Source: Faucicola sp041855445
Lineage (GTDB): Bacteria > Pseudomonadota > Gammaproteobacteria > Pseudomonadales > Moraxellaceae
Assembly (NCBI GenBank): GCA_041855445.1
Contig: JBHAEG010000048.1
Location: 1 to 64,000 of the forward strand
Length of the DNA stretch: 64,000 nt
Direction: 5' to 3'
The notes under the pieces were generated by a model. It had not been told where the DNA came from and ran no database searches. It saw nothing but the letters and a program-made list of their open reading frames with translations. The position numbers and the translations under genes are program-made. Within the stretch, counting starts at the first letter, position 1. Each line of letters begins with the position of its first letter. Positions 42,642-52,465 of the stretch are shown in pieces.

Positions 42642-43982
42642 TTATTGTTGGTTTTTTTCTATCGCTGTTAAACGTTGAATAAATGCTTTACCCAGTTTAG
42701 GCTCAGTCATGGCAATAAAACTGGCAAACCCTTTTAAGCGAGCAATGCTTTCGCCTTCGGGCAGTGCCTTGCCTTGTTCTAAATTAAAAACCGCTGAACG
42801 CAACATACGTTTAATATGACGTGGCACACGAGGTGAGCCATCACCATTAACAATCAGCCCTGTTACCTGTTGGCTATTACCATGACGGATAATTTTGGTT
42901 TTTTTGCGATGAATAGCAAATCCTTCTTCGCTTAGCACTTTGGCAACTGAGCCTAATAACTGACTGATAAGGGTTTTTTCTGCTTCGTGAGAAATATCAG
43001 TGTTGGCAGGCAAGCTAAAAGTCAAATCGTCCGCATAACGACTATAACGCAACCCAAGTTTCTCAGCCAATCCTGTCAAACGGCGGTCAAGATTTAAACA
43101 AATAATATTTGTTAAGGCAGGACTGGTGGGGGCTCCTTGTGGTAAACAACGCTCTGCTAGGGCGACATAATAGGTGGTGTTTTGATGTTTGATGATTTCT
43201 CTGGGGGCTTCAGTGCATAATAACGCCAACAAAGTAGCAATTTGTTCTTGGTAGCCTGCATGACGGAACACGCCTTTAACCCGTTTTTGGCTGATTGATG
43301 GAAAAAAGTCTTGAATGTCTAGTTTGATAAGCAATCGGCTATTGGTATGAATATTGGCATTGCTAGCGATGGATTTATCACGGATAAACCCATGTGCTGA
43401 ACCATGTATCATTAAATTATTTAAAATATTATCCAAAATCCAACGCTGTACACTTTTTAATAATGGAATAGGCGCCCAAATCTGTCTAGCTGAACCATTA
43501 CGTTTGGCAATGGTAAAATGATGATAAGGCAAATAGGTCGCCACTTCTCGTTGATAACATAAACCTTTTAATTGAGGAATGGTTAGGTTTAGTTGCTTGG
43601 CCAATTGCTGAGGATTTTTAAACACTGGTAATTGATTTTCAACCAAACGTTTTTGGGCATCGGCTAAATCCCATTTATCCGCACTGGTATCATCAGACCA
43701 ATAAATGCCTTGCCCTAAATGCACAATATGATTGGCTTTATAGGCTTGCCAAGTGTCTTTTTGTATTTGACGTTTAGCCTGAGCCTCTTGTTTTAGGGTT
43801 TTTTTATAACGCTCTCGTTCTTTTTTACTCATTTGGTCAATGGGTCGGCGTTCTAATAAAAATCCTTGTTTACGCAATTGCTGTTGTATGTATTGATAAC
43901 GTCCGCCTGCCTCTTCAATGGCGTGCCAACGTTGTTCCCATTGTTGTTGTAAACTTTGTTGATTTGAATGACGATTTGACAT
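42642..43982 (-). CDS. Retron-type reverse transcriptase with N-terminal extension
   Basis: 446 aa. Residues 1-150 are a basic, Gln/Lys-rich extension with coiled-coil character. The RT core begins near 155. Motifs: AHGFIRDKSIASNANIH with the retron region-X NAxxH at 208-212, LDIQDFFPSI with the first catalytic Asp (222), LPQGAPTSPALTN (280-292), YADD (316-319), and the retron region-Y VTG (373-375). Together NAxxH, YADD and VTG mark a retron RT rather than a group II intron or DGR enzyme. It should prime msDNA synthesis from a 2'-OH of its own ncRNA. It is the last gene of a four-gene operon, 3 bases after the SWIM gene, so its ncRNA cannot lie directly upstream. Typical retron RTs are about 300-330 aa, so this one is long. 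Confidence 0.95.
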   Translation of the reverse strand: MSNRHSNQQSLQQQWEQRWHAIEEAGGRYQYIQQQLRKQGFLLERRPIDQMSKKERERYKKTLKQEAQAKRQIQKDTWQAYKANHIVHLGQGIYWSDDTSADKWDLADAQKRLVENQLPVFKNPQQLAKQLNLTIPQLKGLCYQREVATYLPYHHFTIAKRNGSARQIWAPIPLLKSVQRWILDNILNNLMIHGSAHGFIRDKSIASNANIHTNSRLLIKLDIQDFFPSISQKRVKGVFRHAGYQEQIATLLALLCTEAPREIIKHQNTTYYVALAERCLPQGAPTSPALTNIICLNLDRRLTGLAEKLGLRYSRYADDLTFSLPANTDISHEAEKTLISQLLGSVAKVLSEEGFAIHRKKTKIIRHGNSQQVTGLIVNGDGSPRVPRHIKRMLRSAVFNLEQGKALPEGESIARLKGFASFIAMTEPKLGKAFIQRLTAIEKNQQ

Positions 43983-43985
43983 GGC

Positions 43986-45890
43986 TTAAATCACCTGATT
44001 TTCTAAAAAGCCAGTGGCTTGAATATGGGCAATATGGGTTAAAAATGCACGATGGGCGGTCTGAGGTTGATTAAATACAAATTGCTGACGACCTGCTTTT
44101 TTACCACCAATACGTTCAATAATGACCTTTTTTTGATTTAACGTAATTTGAATTTGCTCAATCTGACGATGATTTGATGTCGTTTGAGGCTGTTGTTTTA
44201 AACGTTTACTAAATAAACGGGTCTCTTGCCAACGTTGTTTTGGGTCTTTTTTGGCATCATAATGAGCATAAGCAATGCGTAAAGCAATCAAATGACTACA
44301 AGCCCCTTGCATTAAACGATGTTGTAAAAATTGTGGACAACTGCACTCAGCATGGCTAACCATGCCTTCTTCGTTTAATTGTAGCTTACTGTGATAGCTT
44401 CTGCGGTCTTCGCTGACCTCAATATCCGCACAAATATCTACGCCTTTGCTGGGAACGATATGAACCAAAAAATTACTGATGGCATTGGGGCGAGAGGCAA
44501 TGTCATAAGCATGTTTTTGTGCCAAATTTGAATAGGCAAAATCTTGCATTGCAAGCGGTTCATCAGTCAATGGACGATAATAATACAGTTGCTGGGTGGC
44601 ATCATAGCGAATAAAGCCTTGTTGTGCCAATTGTAACAATAATGGACGTAATTGGGCTGGTGTGAGGGTTAATTGCTTGGCTAAAGTTTTTAGCGAGCAA
44701 GGTTTTTGTTGTAAGGCTTCAAGCAGGCTTGCTGAGGTTGATTGATTATTTGTTTGGCCATCTGGGCGTTTTGGCAATAATAAATCAAAATTTAAGGCTT
44801 GCGACCAATTGGCTTGGCTAAATCCTGTCATGGCAAAGGTCAAATGAAAACCCTCACCACGCAAATGCCAATAACTAGGCATGCCTTGCCCCAATAAACT
44901 GACTTCAATATGTTTAGTATAAGGAAATACTTTTTTTAATAAAGCTAAGCGTCTTCTGCCCCATAAACGAATGACTTTAGCGATTTTACCTTGATAGGGC
45001 TGGCTGTTGCTTTGAATGACGGTATCAAACGGTTCAAGCATCAATGTTGGGTATTTATTTGGTGATAATTCAATCACCAGCCCACGTTTTTTGCCTTTAA
45101 TGTCTGCTTTCATGCGTAATTCAAACAATATGTTATATAACGCCACAGGGTCAAGGCTAAAAGTATCTTGGCTTAATTGGATAGCTGACTGCACTTGTAA
45201 CAAAGAGCGTATCCATGTTTTTGGTACATTGATGCGTTTTTCAATGACTTCTAGGGTATCATTGGTCGTTTCTTTTAAGGTTTGTAAAGCAATTGCCTCA
45301 TGCCCAATATCCAAATGAGTCGTGCGATAACTGCGGATTTGTTCAATGCCTTGTAATAAAGTAGAGCTATAATCAATATTGGTCGTGCCATATACCACAT
45401 TATCGACATTATCAAATAGTTGATGATGAAACGTTAATTGGGCATAACAGCCTTCATCTTTGCTAAATACTTCAAAAGTTACGCCTTGTTCATGAACCTG
45501 CACAATCGGGTCGAGAATGCAATATGCCAAAGGGTCATTATTAAATACCCAATCAAAATAAGCACGTTGGGCAGAAAATAAATTAGCATTTGCCGAGTTT
45601 CGTTTCATCTGCATAAAAGCGGTGTATGCTGAGCGGTCTTTTGGCACATAGCGATAATCACTGCTAACAATATCAAATAAAGCAAGCAAACAATCCCGAA
45701 ATAATAATGGCTGTTTTACATTGGCATGAAAAGCGACCTCAGAGCGGTTAAGCTGAGCAAATAGTGCCACATGGTCAGCATGAACTTGACTGGGCTGTCC
45801 ATAATCAAGTCGCATTTGTAAGCCTGTTTTTGTTTGAGCAGTCGCATTGACTGGCTCTTGGCTACTGGTTGTCAAAGAGTGTGTCATCAT
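43986..45890 (-). CDS. Winged-helix SWIM zinc-finger protein (retron accessory, WHSWIM-like)
   Basis: 634 aa. A SWIM motif CxC...CxH uses Cys516, Cys518, Cys531 and His533 (CSCPQFLQHRLMQGACSH). Before it, residues about 395-450 form a winged helix (LLEALQQKPCSLKTLAKQLT, LRPLLLQLAQQGFIRYD, then YYYRPL). The N-terminal 390 residues are a large unrecognised alpha/beta region. The C-terminal 60 residues (VIIERIGGKKAGRQQFVF, then a helix) resemble a divergent WGR domain. The SWIM fold usually binds DNA or protein. It starts 2 bases after the HEAT giant and ends 3 bases before the RT, so translation is probably coupled. It corresponds to the WHSWIM partner I remember for type XIII retrons. Confidence 0.88.
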   Translation of the reverse strand: MMTHSLTTSSQEPVNATAQTKTGLQMRLDYGQPSQVHADHVALFAQLNRSEVAFHANVKQPLLFRDCLLALFDIVSSDYRYVPKDRSAYTAFMQMKRNSANANLFSAQRAYFDWVFNNDPLAYCILDPIVQVHEQGVTFEVFSKDEGCYAQLTFHHQLFDNVDNVVYGTTNIDYSSTLLQGIEQIRSYRTTHLDIGHEAIALQTLKETTNDTLEVIEKRINVPKTWIRSLLQVQSAIQLSQDTFSLDPVALYNILFELRMKADIKGKKRGLVIELSPNKYPTLMLEPFDTVIQSNSQPYQGKIAKVIRLWGRRRLALLKKVFPYTKHIEVSLLGQGMPSYWHLRGEGFHLTFAMTGFSQANWSQALNFDLLLPKRPDGQTNNQSTSASLLEALQQKPCSLKTLAKQLTLTPAQLRPLLLQLAQQGFIRYDATQQLYYYRPLTDEPLAMQDFAYSNLAQKHAYDIASRPNAISNFLVHIVPSKGVDICADIEVSEDRRSYHSKLQLNEEGMVSHAECSCPQFLQHRLMQGACSHLIALRIAYAHYDAKKDPKQRWQETRLFSKRLKQQPQTTSNHRQIEQIQITLNQKKVIIERIGGKKAGRQQFVFNQPQTAHRAFLTHIAHIQATGFLENQVI

Positions 45891-45892
45891 TA

Positions 45893-48800
45893 TTATCCCT
45901 TATTGATTTTATCTTGACGGCGTTGATAACGGCGTAATGCCGAAAACGCACTGCGTTGAATGTCGCTGTCTGGGTCAGTTTGTTGCAGGGTTTGCAATAA
46001 ATTAGCAACTTCTGGCTGATTGATTTGTCCGATGCCCTCAATGGCACTAATTCGCAACGCCTCATGTTGTGAGTCATCACTTGCCAATTGATATAATGCG
46101 TCAAGATTGGCTGTTTTCACCCATACAATAAGTTGCTCACTGTTAGGTTTTTGTGTTTCATTGGCAGTGATAAAATCAGCAAAACGTTGTAACAATGAAG
46201 GTTTTTCTTGAGTTTTTGGAGGGATTTGACCTTGTGTGATTTGGCTGGCAAGCTGTTGTAGCTGTGCATCTGCCCAATAATCAACATGACTTAATAAATT
46301 TATCCAGTTATTTGACAATGGTGATTTGCGAGCCAATAAAGCTAATAACGCCTGTTTTAACCAATGATTATGTACTAAAGCAATGGAGGTAATTGCCTGA
46401 TTGATGGATAATTTTTCATTATCTAATAGCCATTGCAATAGTTGATGCACCTGCATTTCATCTTGAGCATAACGCATCAATAACCAAACAAATTGTTCAA
46501 GGGTTTTAACTAAACTTTGTTGCTCTTTGGTGTATTGATTGGCAAAAGTTGGCTCAGTATTGGCTTTTGTTAAGCCATCAATCCAAAGCTGTTTAGTTTG
46601 GTTAAACTGTTGCCAGACGATACTTTCAATATCTTTTGACCAAGTATCGACTGAGTGCTTAGTTAAGTAACGTAATCCCAATTGTTTTTTATCAATAAAT
46701 TGACTATTAAGCAATACTTTTAAAGTGGTCGTAGACATTTGACTACGTTCAAGTATTGCTTGAGTAAGTGTTTTGGCGACTTCATGATTTAGTGATGATA
46801 ACGTGATGGTACTGATAAAGCTCAATAACTCATCGACGGAGGCAAATTGGCTAATCCGTTGTAGGCTTAAACGTTCTTTTAACAATGGATATTTGCTTTG
46901 TAATACTGCCCAATCATAAGGATAGACGGTATTTTTATCATTGCCCCAAACAAGTCCAGCAGTATTTAAGCTAATTTCTAATGCCAAATGATGATTAACA
47001 TTGCGTAGTAAGGCTAATAATGCTTCACGATTTTTGTCATCAGGATTATATTGCAACAGTGAAATGGCATGTAGTTGCATATTAGACATATAAGAAGAAT
47101 GATAGCCTTCATCCTTTTGGATAAATCGGCGAATTTCCTGCCAGCTTTGGTCAGTATTTAACCAACGCAATCCATTAAGCCAATGTTCAATCGCAGGATT
47201 GTACAAGTTTGAGGTTTGGCTTAATTGATTTGCCAATAGTTTAAAAATATGTTGTCCATAATCCGTTTTGCCCAGATGTCCTAAGGCTTCACTGGCAACA
47301 TCTTGTAGATAATGGTCATTGTCTTCTGCCAGTTTGATGAGTTTGTCATAAGCCCGTTCATCAGCAAGCAGACCCAATGCCAGTACTGCACGTCGGCGAA
47401 TGTTGCCATCGTTATTATGGTCAATGGTTGCCATTAATATTGTAAAGCCATCTTTGATACCCTGTTTTGCCAAGGCTTCTGCAGATAAGAATTGAATGTC
47501 AAAATCTTTGTTGGCTAATGATTGTTGTAAACCAATTAAACTGCCTTGACGGTGTTCAACACGATAAGTGATTGCCTGAATAATCTTGGCAGTGTATTGA
47601 CTTGGCATTTGTTTTAAAGCGTGTAACAAAAGATTGTCAATTTGACTTGATAAATTTTTATCTTCTACCCATGCCAAATTTTCTAATAATTTAGCAAAAT
47701 CATGATAATAGGTTTTATTCAGTAAAGTTTGCCCAAGCTGTAACAATATATCAACATGGCGAGGATATTGTGTTTCTAGCCAACGTTTATCACTGGACTG
47801 ATTATCATAATCTTGAATTGATTGGTCAAAACCACTGATAGTTAAAATTGTTTGATAAATTTGTGAATGATGATTGCTGTTCTGCTGAAATTTTTCCAGT
47901 AGTTTTGGTACGATGCTGACATTTCGCATTTGAGCAATGGTATGATAAATATCGCTACTATCTAATAAATTTTTTGGACTATCCAATAATGACAATATCT
48001 TATCTACATTATCATTAACAAAATATTTTTGAATAAGTTGTAACGCTTGTTTTTGCTCATGATGATTTTGACTATTTTGCCAAAGCTCAATTAAACCATC
48101 TTGATAATCTTGAAGGTTAATCGTTTTCATCGCACATAATTGTTGATATGCTAAATAACTTGTTTGCCAATCATCATTATAAATGGCTTGCTGTAACAAC
48201 TTTTGTTTTTCATGTTGTTGTTGGCTGTCAGTGATTTCTTTCCAACTTTCAACAACTTGATGGCGTAATGGTAGATAATACGTTTCAAGTGCTAATAATC
48301 CAGCTGATAATGTGCCAATACGTTTGATTAATATTTGATAGGCTTCTTGAGTTAAAATAGGGCTACTGGTTTTTAATAATTGTTGTAATTGCTGATTGGC
48401 TTGGTTATCTTCATGTTTTGATAACCAAAGTGTTAAACCTTGTCGAACGATGTCAGCATGTGTTGAACTAATCGCAGTTTCTGCCAGTTTATTACTATCA
48501 ATATCTAATTTTTGTAGACTTTGCCATGCTAAATCACGCACTTTAAAATCGTTATGATTTAACAATGATAAAAAAACTTGTTGTACGCTAAGTTGCCAAA
48601 TTGGATATTTTTTTGCCAAAGCCATCAATTCAGTCATTGCTTTTAGCACAGTATTGACATTGCTATAATTGGCTTGTCGTAACACGCCTAACCATGCCCC
48701 AAAAGCGACCGATTGCCAATATTGGGCAGAGTCAGAATTAGATGATAATTGTTGATTAATAGGTAAGATTTGGGCGTGATAACGTTGATAAAATGGAAGC

Positions 48801-51800
48801 CATAAACTTTGCCATGCTTGGAATGAGGATTGTTTATTTAATTCATCTAAAATCTTAACGGTTTTAAGCTTAACTATCACAGGGGCATTGACTGCAAAAG
48901 TCGCTAATGCTTGAAGCGTTTTATCAGTGATTTCCCATACTTGTTTAGATTTTTGATGATGCTCTTGGTGTTGCAGTTTTTGATTAAGATAATTAGCAAC
49001 ATACAGCCAAACTTGCTCTGGCTGGTCATAACGAGCAATCACGCCTGCAAATAAAATCGCGGTTTCTTCATTAGCAATCGTTAATGCTTCAAGCAATAAT
49101 TTTGGTGATTTAGGTGACATTAATAAATCATAAAATATGATTAATAAATTGCTGACAAGATTGGTTTGCTTGTTTTGTAAATAGGTTTGTAATTGATTGA
49201 CATGGTGAATACCAAAACCATTTTTTGCCTGTAGCTCTTGCAGTTCAGATAGTCTTTCTTTAAAAATTAATTCACCTCGTTTATCACCCCAAACAGCTAA
49301 GGCAAAACTGGCAGAGTTTTTGATTTTTACATTTTCATTATTTTGCCATTGTGCTAATCTGTCTAAACAATTGACATCTGTCACAAAAACAACGAGCATT
49401 GCTACATCGCTAAAATCAACATCTGGGTGATGCAAAAACTTATCAAACCAAGCAAAACCTCGGCTATCGCCAAGCTCTGCCATACCAATTAATGATTGTA
49501 AACAGTTTTCTTGCCAATGCTTTAGCTCTTTATCTGATTTGTCCAACGGAGCAGGTTGTTGTAAAAATTTTTCAAAAGTTGCAAAACTGCTGTCATCTCC
49601 CTGACGGGCAAGGGCTTGAGATGCACGCAACTGAATATCAGTATAAGGACTACTTAACGCTTTTGCTAATATTTCAGTATTATCAATATTTAATGCAATC
49701 GTTAAAGCCATCAAGCGTAATTCATGATTTTCATCATCAAACAATTTAGTAATTAATGATAATAACTCAAGATTTTTATGCTGTTCTAAAGTCGTCAAGC
49801 CAAGCTTTCGTATATCCACAAATGGACTATCAAACGCAAGTTTAATCAGATTGATAAGTCCAAAACGCTTACGTTCTTTCAATACAAAATTAAAAGCTTG
49901 TTTACGAATTTGTTCAAATGGATTGGCTAAAAATTGTGCTAAAGTTTGATTAAATATTGTGTCGTCGTGAGCTTTTGATGACTTAGCAATAAACGATTGC
50001 CATTCAAGAAACGCTATTTGATGAATGTCATCATAGTGACTTTGTGTTAAAAAATGAATGGCTTGTAAGTGATTTTGTTTTGCTATTTGGTTGATAAACA
50101 CTTTCGCCACTTCTTGCCGTACCGCCATAAATGGATTATTTAATGTTTCAGTGAGTACAGCAATCGTATTATCATCAATGGTGCTTTGTTGTTTACTATG
50201 TGTGAGTAACAGTTTTAAAGCTTGTTGATGGATACTTTGCTCATTGCTGGCAAACCCAACTTTTACCCATGCCAGTATATCATTTTCTAATTTACCATAA
50301 GCTTGCATGGCACTGTCACGCACTTGATGACTGCTATCGTTTAATAAAATTGGCAAAATAGATTTTGCATCGTCTAAACCAAGCTCACCCAATGCTACAG
50401 CAATACTCATACGAATATTTTCATCATCACAATGAATTAAACGTAATAATGTCCCAAATGCCCGTGCATCATGTAATAATGCTAACGCATATGCCGAGCG
50501 AAAACTAATATCAGTATGAGGATTGCTTAAACCTTGTAACAATGGCTCAAGCTCTTGACTGGTTAAAGAAAACTGTTGTTTTTTGAAAATAGCTTTGATG
50601 CCATCAATTCCTTGACTAAAAGCATCGCTAATCACATCTAAAGCACTAGGCGAATTTTCTTGATGTCTTGATAATAAACGAAAATCTTCAAAATCCTGTA
50701 ACATACGGGTAAATTGGGCATCGCTATGTTTCAGAACTTTGGCTAATTGTGGTTGAGTCAAAATTGCGATATAAAATGCGGTTTGTCGCACCAATAAATC
50801 ATCGCTATTTTGTAATAGGGCTAATTGACGCTTTACCTCTAGCGAGTTTAACATATTTCGTTGATATAAACGAATTAACCCTGCTTGTTGAATATCATTT
50901 TTATTTGATTTCAATGCCAACAAATCCGCCTGAGGGCTATCATCAGGAAATAAAGACTCAAGTCCTGCTAATGCCTGCTTGCGACTATTTACCGATTTAT
51001 CATTCAATATTTTTTCAAGAATATTAACAACTTGGGTTTTGCTTGCTGGGTTATTTTGAGCAATTATCAAATATTGTTGTATTGCTAACTGTTGAATATC
51101 ATCAAAACCGCTGTTTAATGCAGATGTTAAATATTTTGAAGCATGAATATCATGATGATTGCTAACACGTTGTTTTAATGCGTCAAAAGCAATAAAACGG
51201 ATTTTTTGATGTGGATTATTTATCATCAAATCTTCAAGCGTTCTATCTGTCTGAGTTAAATTTGTATTAGTAATCCATGTAACGAATTGCTCTTGATGCA
51301 AAACCCCTAACTGTTTTTTTAGCTCATTACTTACAATATTAAGCGTTTTATCATCTATCACCTGTGTAAGATGTTCAAAAGCCTCTGTAAAATCATGATG
51401 AGATAAACAGTGCGTTAAATATTGATAACCATCTTCAATTGTCGTATTTACTTTAGATAACTTACCCGTATCATCAACAGGAATAATGCGTAAACTGTTA
51501 TCATGATTTACTGTTAAAACACATGGTTGTTTTAAATGGTGAATATAAGCTAAATGTTTAATTTTTAATAAATCAACTCTGCACTCACTGGGTTGCCCTT
51601 TATCAAATTGCCAAGCTTTAACGCTTTTATCATTAGACCCTGTATACAAACGTTGCTCAGTGACTAACATACAGTTTATCATTTGTGTATGATTACTGGC
51701 TTTGCCTCGGTCGATACCTTGTAATTTACCCTGAACATGCGTGCGTAATAATTGTTTATCTGCCCCAGCTGAAAAAAACTGCTGTCCAATAGGCTCAAAA

Positions 51801-52399
51801 GCTAAAGCAGTAATTCGGCCTTCATGTAACTGTTCACAAGAACTTAATTCTAAGGCAGTCTTATCGGCATTAAAATGATAACTATTCACAAAACCTTGAT
51901 TATCACCAATGACAAGCCACTCACCATCTGCTGAATGGCTAATTGTTGTTGCTGTATATTCCAAAGGTAATTGAATGATACATTGCCCAAGTTGATGTTT
52001 TTGATAATGCCAAATCAGTAAATGTTTGGGGTACAGTACAGCAAGATAATGAGAAAAATTTAATACAGCAATAGCGGTCGCTAGATTTTCATTTTGTTTG
52101 CTGATACCCATAATATCAAAGCTAGGGCGGTCGCTTAATAATTTGATGAAACCTGCCTGCCAGTCACTTTGGTATAAATACCCATCGTTTCCAATCAGTA
52201 CAACGGTATCATCTGTCATTGCACATAAATTATCCATACTAACGGGTAAGTCAGTGTTAGTAAGCGTTGGGCGTTGTTCGCTAAAATCTAAACGATATAA
52301 TTTAGCGATATTTTCATGTTTACAAATAAAGAGGGCAAGATTTTGTTTGCCAATTACATTGATGATTTGCCCCCAGTAGGGTAATGTCATGATATTCAT
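45893..52399 (-). CDS. Giant WD40 plus HEAT/ARM-repeat protein (retron accessory)
   Basis: 2168 aa, one of the largest genes in the window. Residues about 1-320 look like a WD40 propeller: HEGRITALAFEPIGQQFFSA followed by GADKQLL, then LYTGSNDKSVKAWQF. The remaining 1850 residues are nearly all alpha-helical HEAT/ARM repeats, recognisable in units such as DDENIRMSIAVALGELGLDD, DSSHQVRDSAMQAYGKLEND, NPFMAVRQEVAKVFINQ, GNIRRRAVLALGLLADERAY and DSDIQRSAFSALRRYQRRQD. No enzymatic motif is visible. It is a probable scaffold or sensor. ATG 52399 is used here; ATG 52390 is possible. It likely corresponds to the ARM component of type XIII retrons. Confidence 0.9.
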   Translation of the reverse strand: MNIMTLPYWGQIINVIGKQNLALFICKHENIAKLYRLDFSEQRPTLTNTDLPVSMDNLCAMTDDTVVLIGNDGYLYQSDWQAGFIKLLSDRPSFDIMGISKQNENLATAIAVLNFSHYLAVLYPKHLLIWHYQKHQLGQCIIQLPLEYTATTISHSADGEWLVIGDNQGFVNSYHFNADKTALELSSCEQLHEGRITALAFEPIGQQFFSAGADKQLLRTHVQGKLQGIDRGKASNHTQMINCMLVTEQRLYTGSNDKSVKAWQFDKGQPSECRVDLLKIKHLAYIHHLKQPCVLTVNHDNSLRIIPVDDTGKLSKVNTTIEDGYQYLTHCLSHHDFTEAFEHLTQVIDDKTLNIVSNELKKQLGVLHQEQFVTWITNTNLTQTDRTLEDLMINNPHQKIRFIAFDALKQRVSNHHDIHASKYLTSALNSGFDDIQQLAIQQYLIIAQNNPASKTQVVNILEKILNDKSVNSRKQALAGLESLFPDDSPQADLLALKSNKNDIQQAGLIRLYQRNMLNSLEVKRQLALLQNSDDLLVRQTAFYIAILTQPQLAKVLKHSDAQFTRMLQDFEDFRLLSRHQENSPSALDVISDAFSQGIDGIKAIFKKQQFSLTSQELEPLLQGLSNPHTDISFRSAYALALLHDARAFGTLLRLIHCDDENIRMSIAVALGELGLDDAKSILPILLNDSSHQVRDSAMQAYGKLENDILAWVKVGFASNEQSIHQQALKLLLTHSKQQSTIDDNTIAVLTETLNNPFMAVRQEVAKVFINQIAKQNHLQAIHFLTQSHYDDIHQIAFLEWQSFIAKSSKAHDDTIFNQTLAQFLANPFEQIRKQAFNFVLKERKRFGLINLIKLAFDSPFVDIRKLGLTTLEQHKNLELLSLITKLFDDENHELRLMALTIALNIDNTEILAKALSSPYTDIQLRASQALARQGDDSSFATFEKFLQQPAPLDKSDKELKHWQENCLQSLIGMAELGDSRGFAWFDKFLHHPDVDFSDVAMLVVFVTDVNCLDRLAQWQNNENVKIKNSASFALAVWGDKRGELIFKERLSELQELQAKNGFGIHHVNQLQTYLQNKQTNLVSNLLIIFYDLLMSPKSPKLLLEALTIANEETAILFAGVIARYDQPEQVWLYVANYLNQKLQHQEHHQKSKQVWEITDKTLQALATFAVNAPVIVKLKTVKILDELNKQSSFQAWQSLWLPFYQRYHAQILPINQQLSSNSDSAQYWQSVAFGAWLGVLRQANYSNVNTVLKAMTELMALAKKYPIWQLSVQQVFLSLLNHNDFKVRDLAWQSLQKLDIDSNKLAETAISSTHADIVRQGLTLWLSKHEDNQANQQLQQLLKTSSPILTQEAYQILIKRIGTLSAGLLALETYYLPLRHQVVESWKEITDSQQQHEKQKLLQQAIYNDDWQTSYLAYQQLCAMKTINLQDYQDGLIELWQNSQNHHEQKQALQLIQKYFVNDNVDKILSLLDSPKNLLDSSDIYHTIAQMRNVSIVPKLLEKFQQNSNHHSQIYQTILTISGFDQSIQDYDNQSSDKRWLETQYPRHVDILLQLGQTLLNKTYYHDFAKLLENLAWVEDKNLSSQIDNLLLHALKQMPSQYTAKIIQAITYRVEHRQGSLIGLQQSLANKDFDIQFLSAEALAKQGIKDGFTILMATIDHNNDGNIRRRAVLALGLLADERAYDKLIKLAEDNDHYLQDVASEALGHLGKTDYGQHIFKLLANQLSQTSNLYNPAIEHWLNGLRWLNTDQSWQEIRRFIQKDEGYHSSYMSNMQLHAISLLQYNPDDKNREALLALLRNVNHHLALEISLNTAGLVWGNDKNTVYPYDWAVLQSKYPLLKERLSLQRISQFASVDELLSFISTITLSSLNHEVAKTLTQAILERSQMSTTTLKVLLNSQFIDKKQLGLRYLTKHSVDTWSKDIESIVWQQFNQTKQLWIDGLTKANTEPTFANQYTKEQQSLVKTLEQFVWLLMRYAQDEMQVHQLLQWLLDNEKLSINQAITSIALVHNHWLKQALLALLARKSPLSNNWINLLSHVDYWADAQLQQLASQITQGQIPPKTQEKPSLLQRFADFITANETQKPNSEQLIVWVKTANLDALYQLASDDSQHEALRISAIEGIGQINQPEVANLLQTLQQTDPDSDIQRSAFSALRRYQRRQDKINKG

Positions 52400-52465
52400 T
52401 GTTAATCTCTATCAGTATATAAGTTAAGATTTTTTACTTAATTCATGTATCTTATCTTATAAATA

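Noticed and set aside
45862..46104. 80-codon minus-strand frame across the SWIM/HEAT junction
   Set aside because: Out-of-frame overlap with the end of the 2168-aa gene; no independent start signal.
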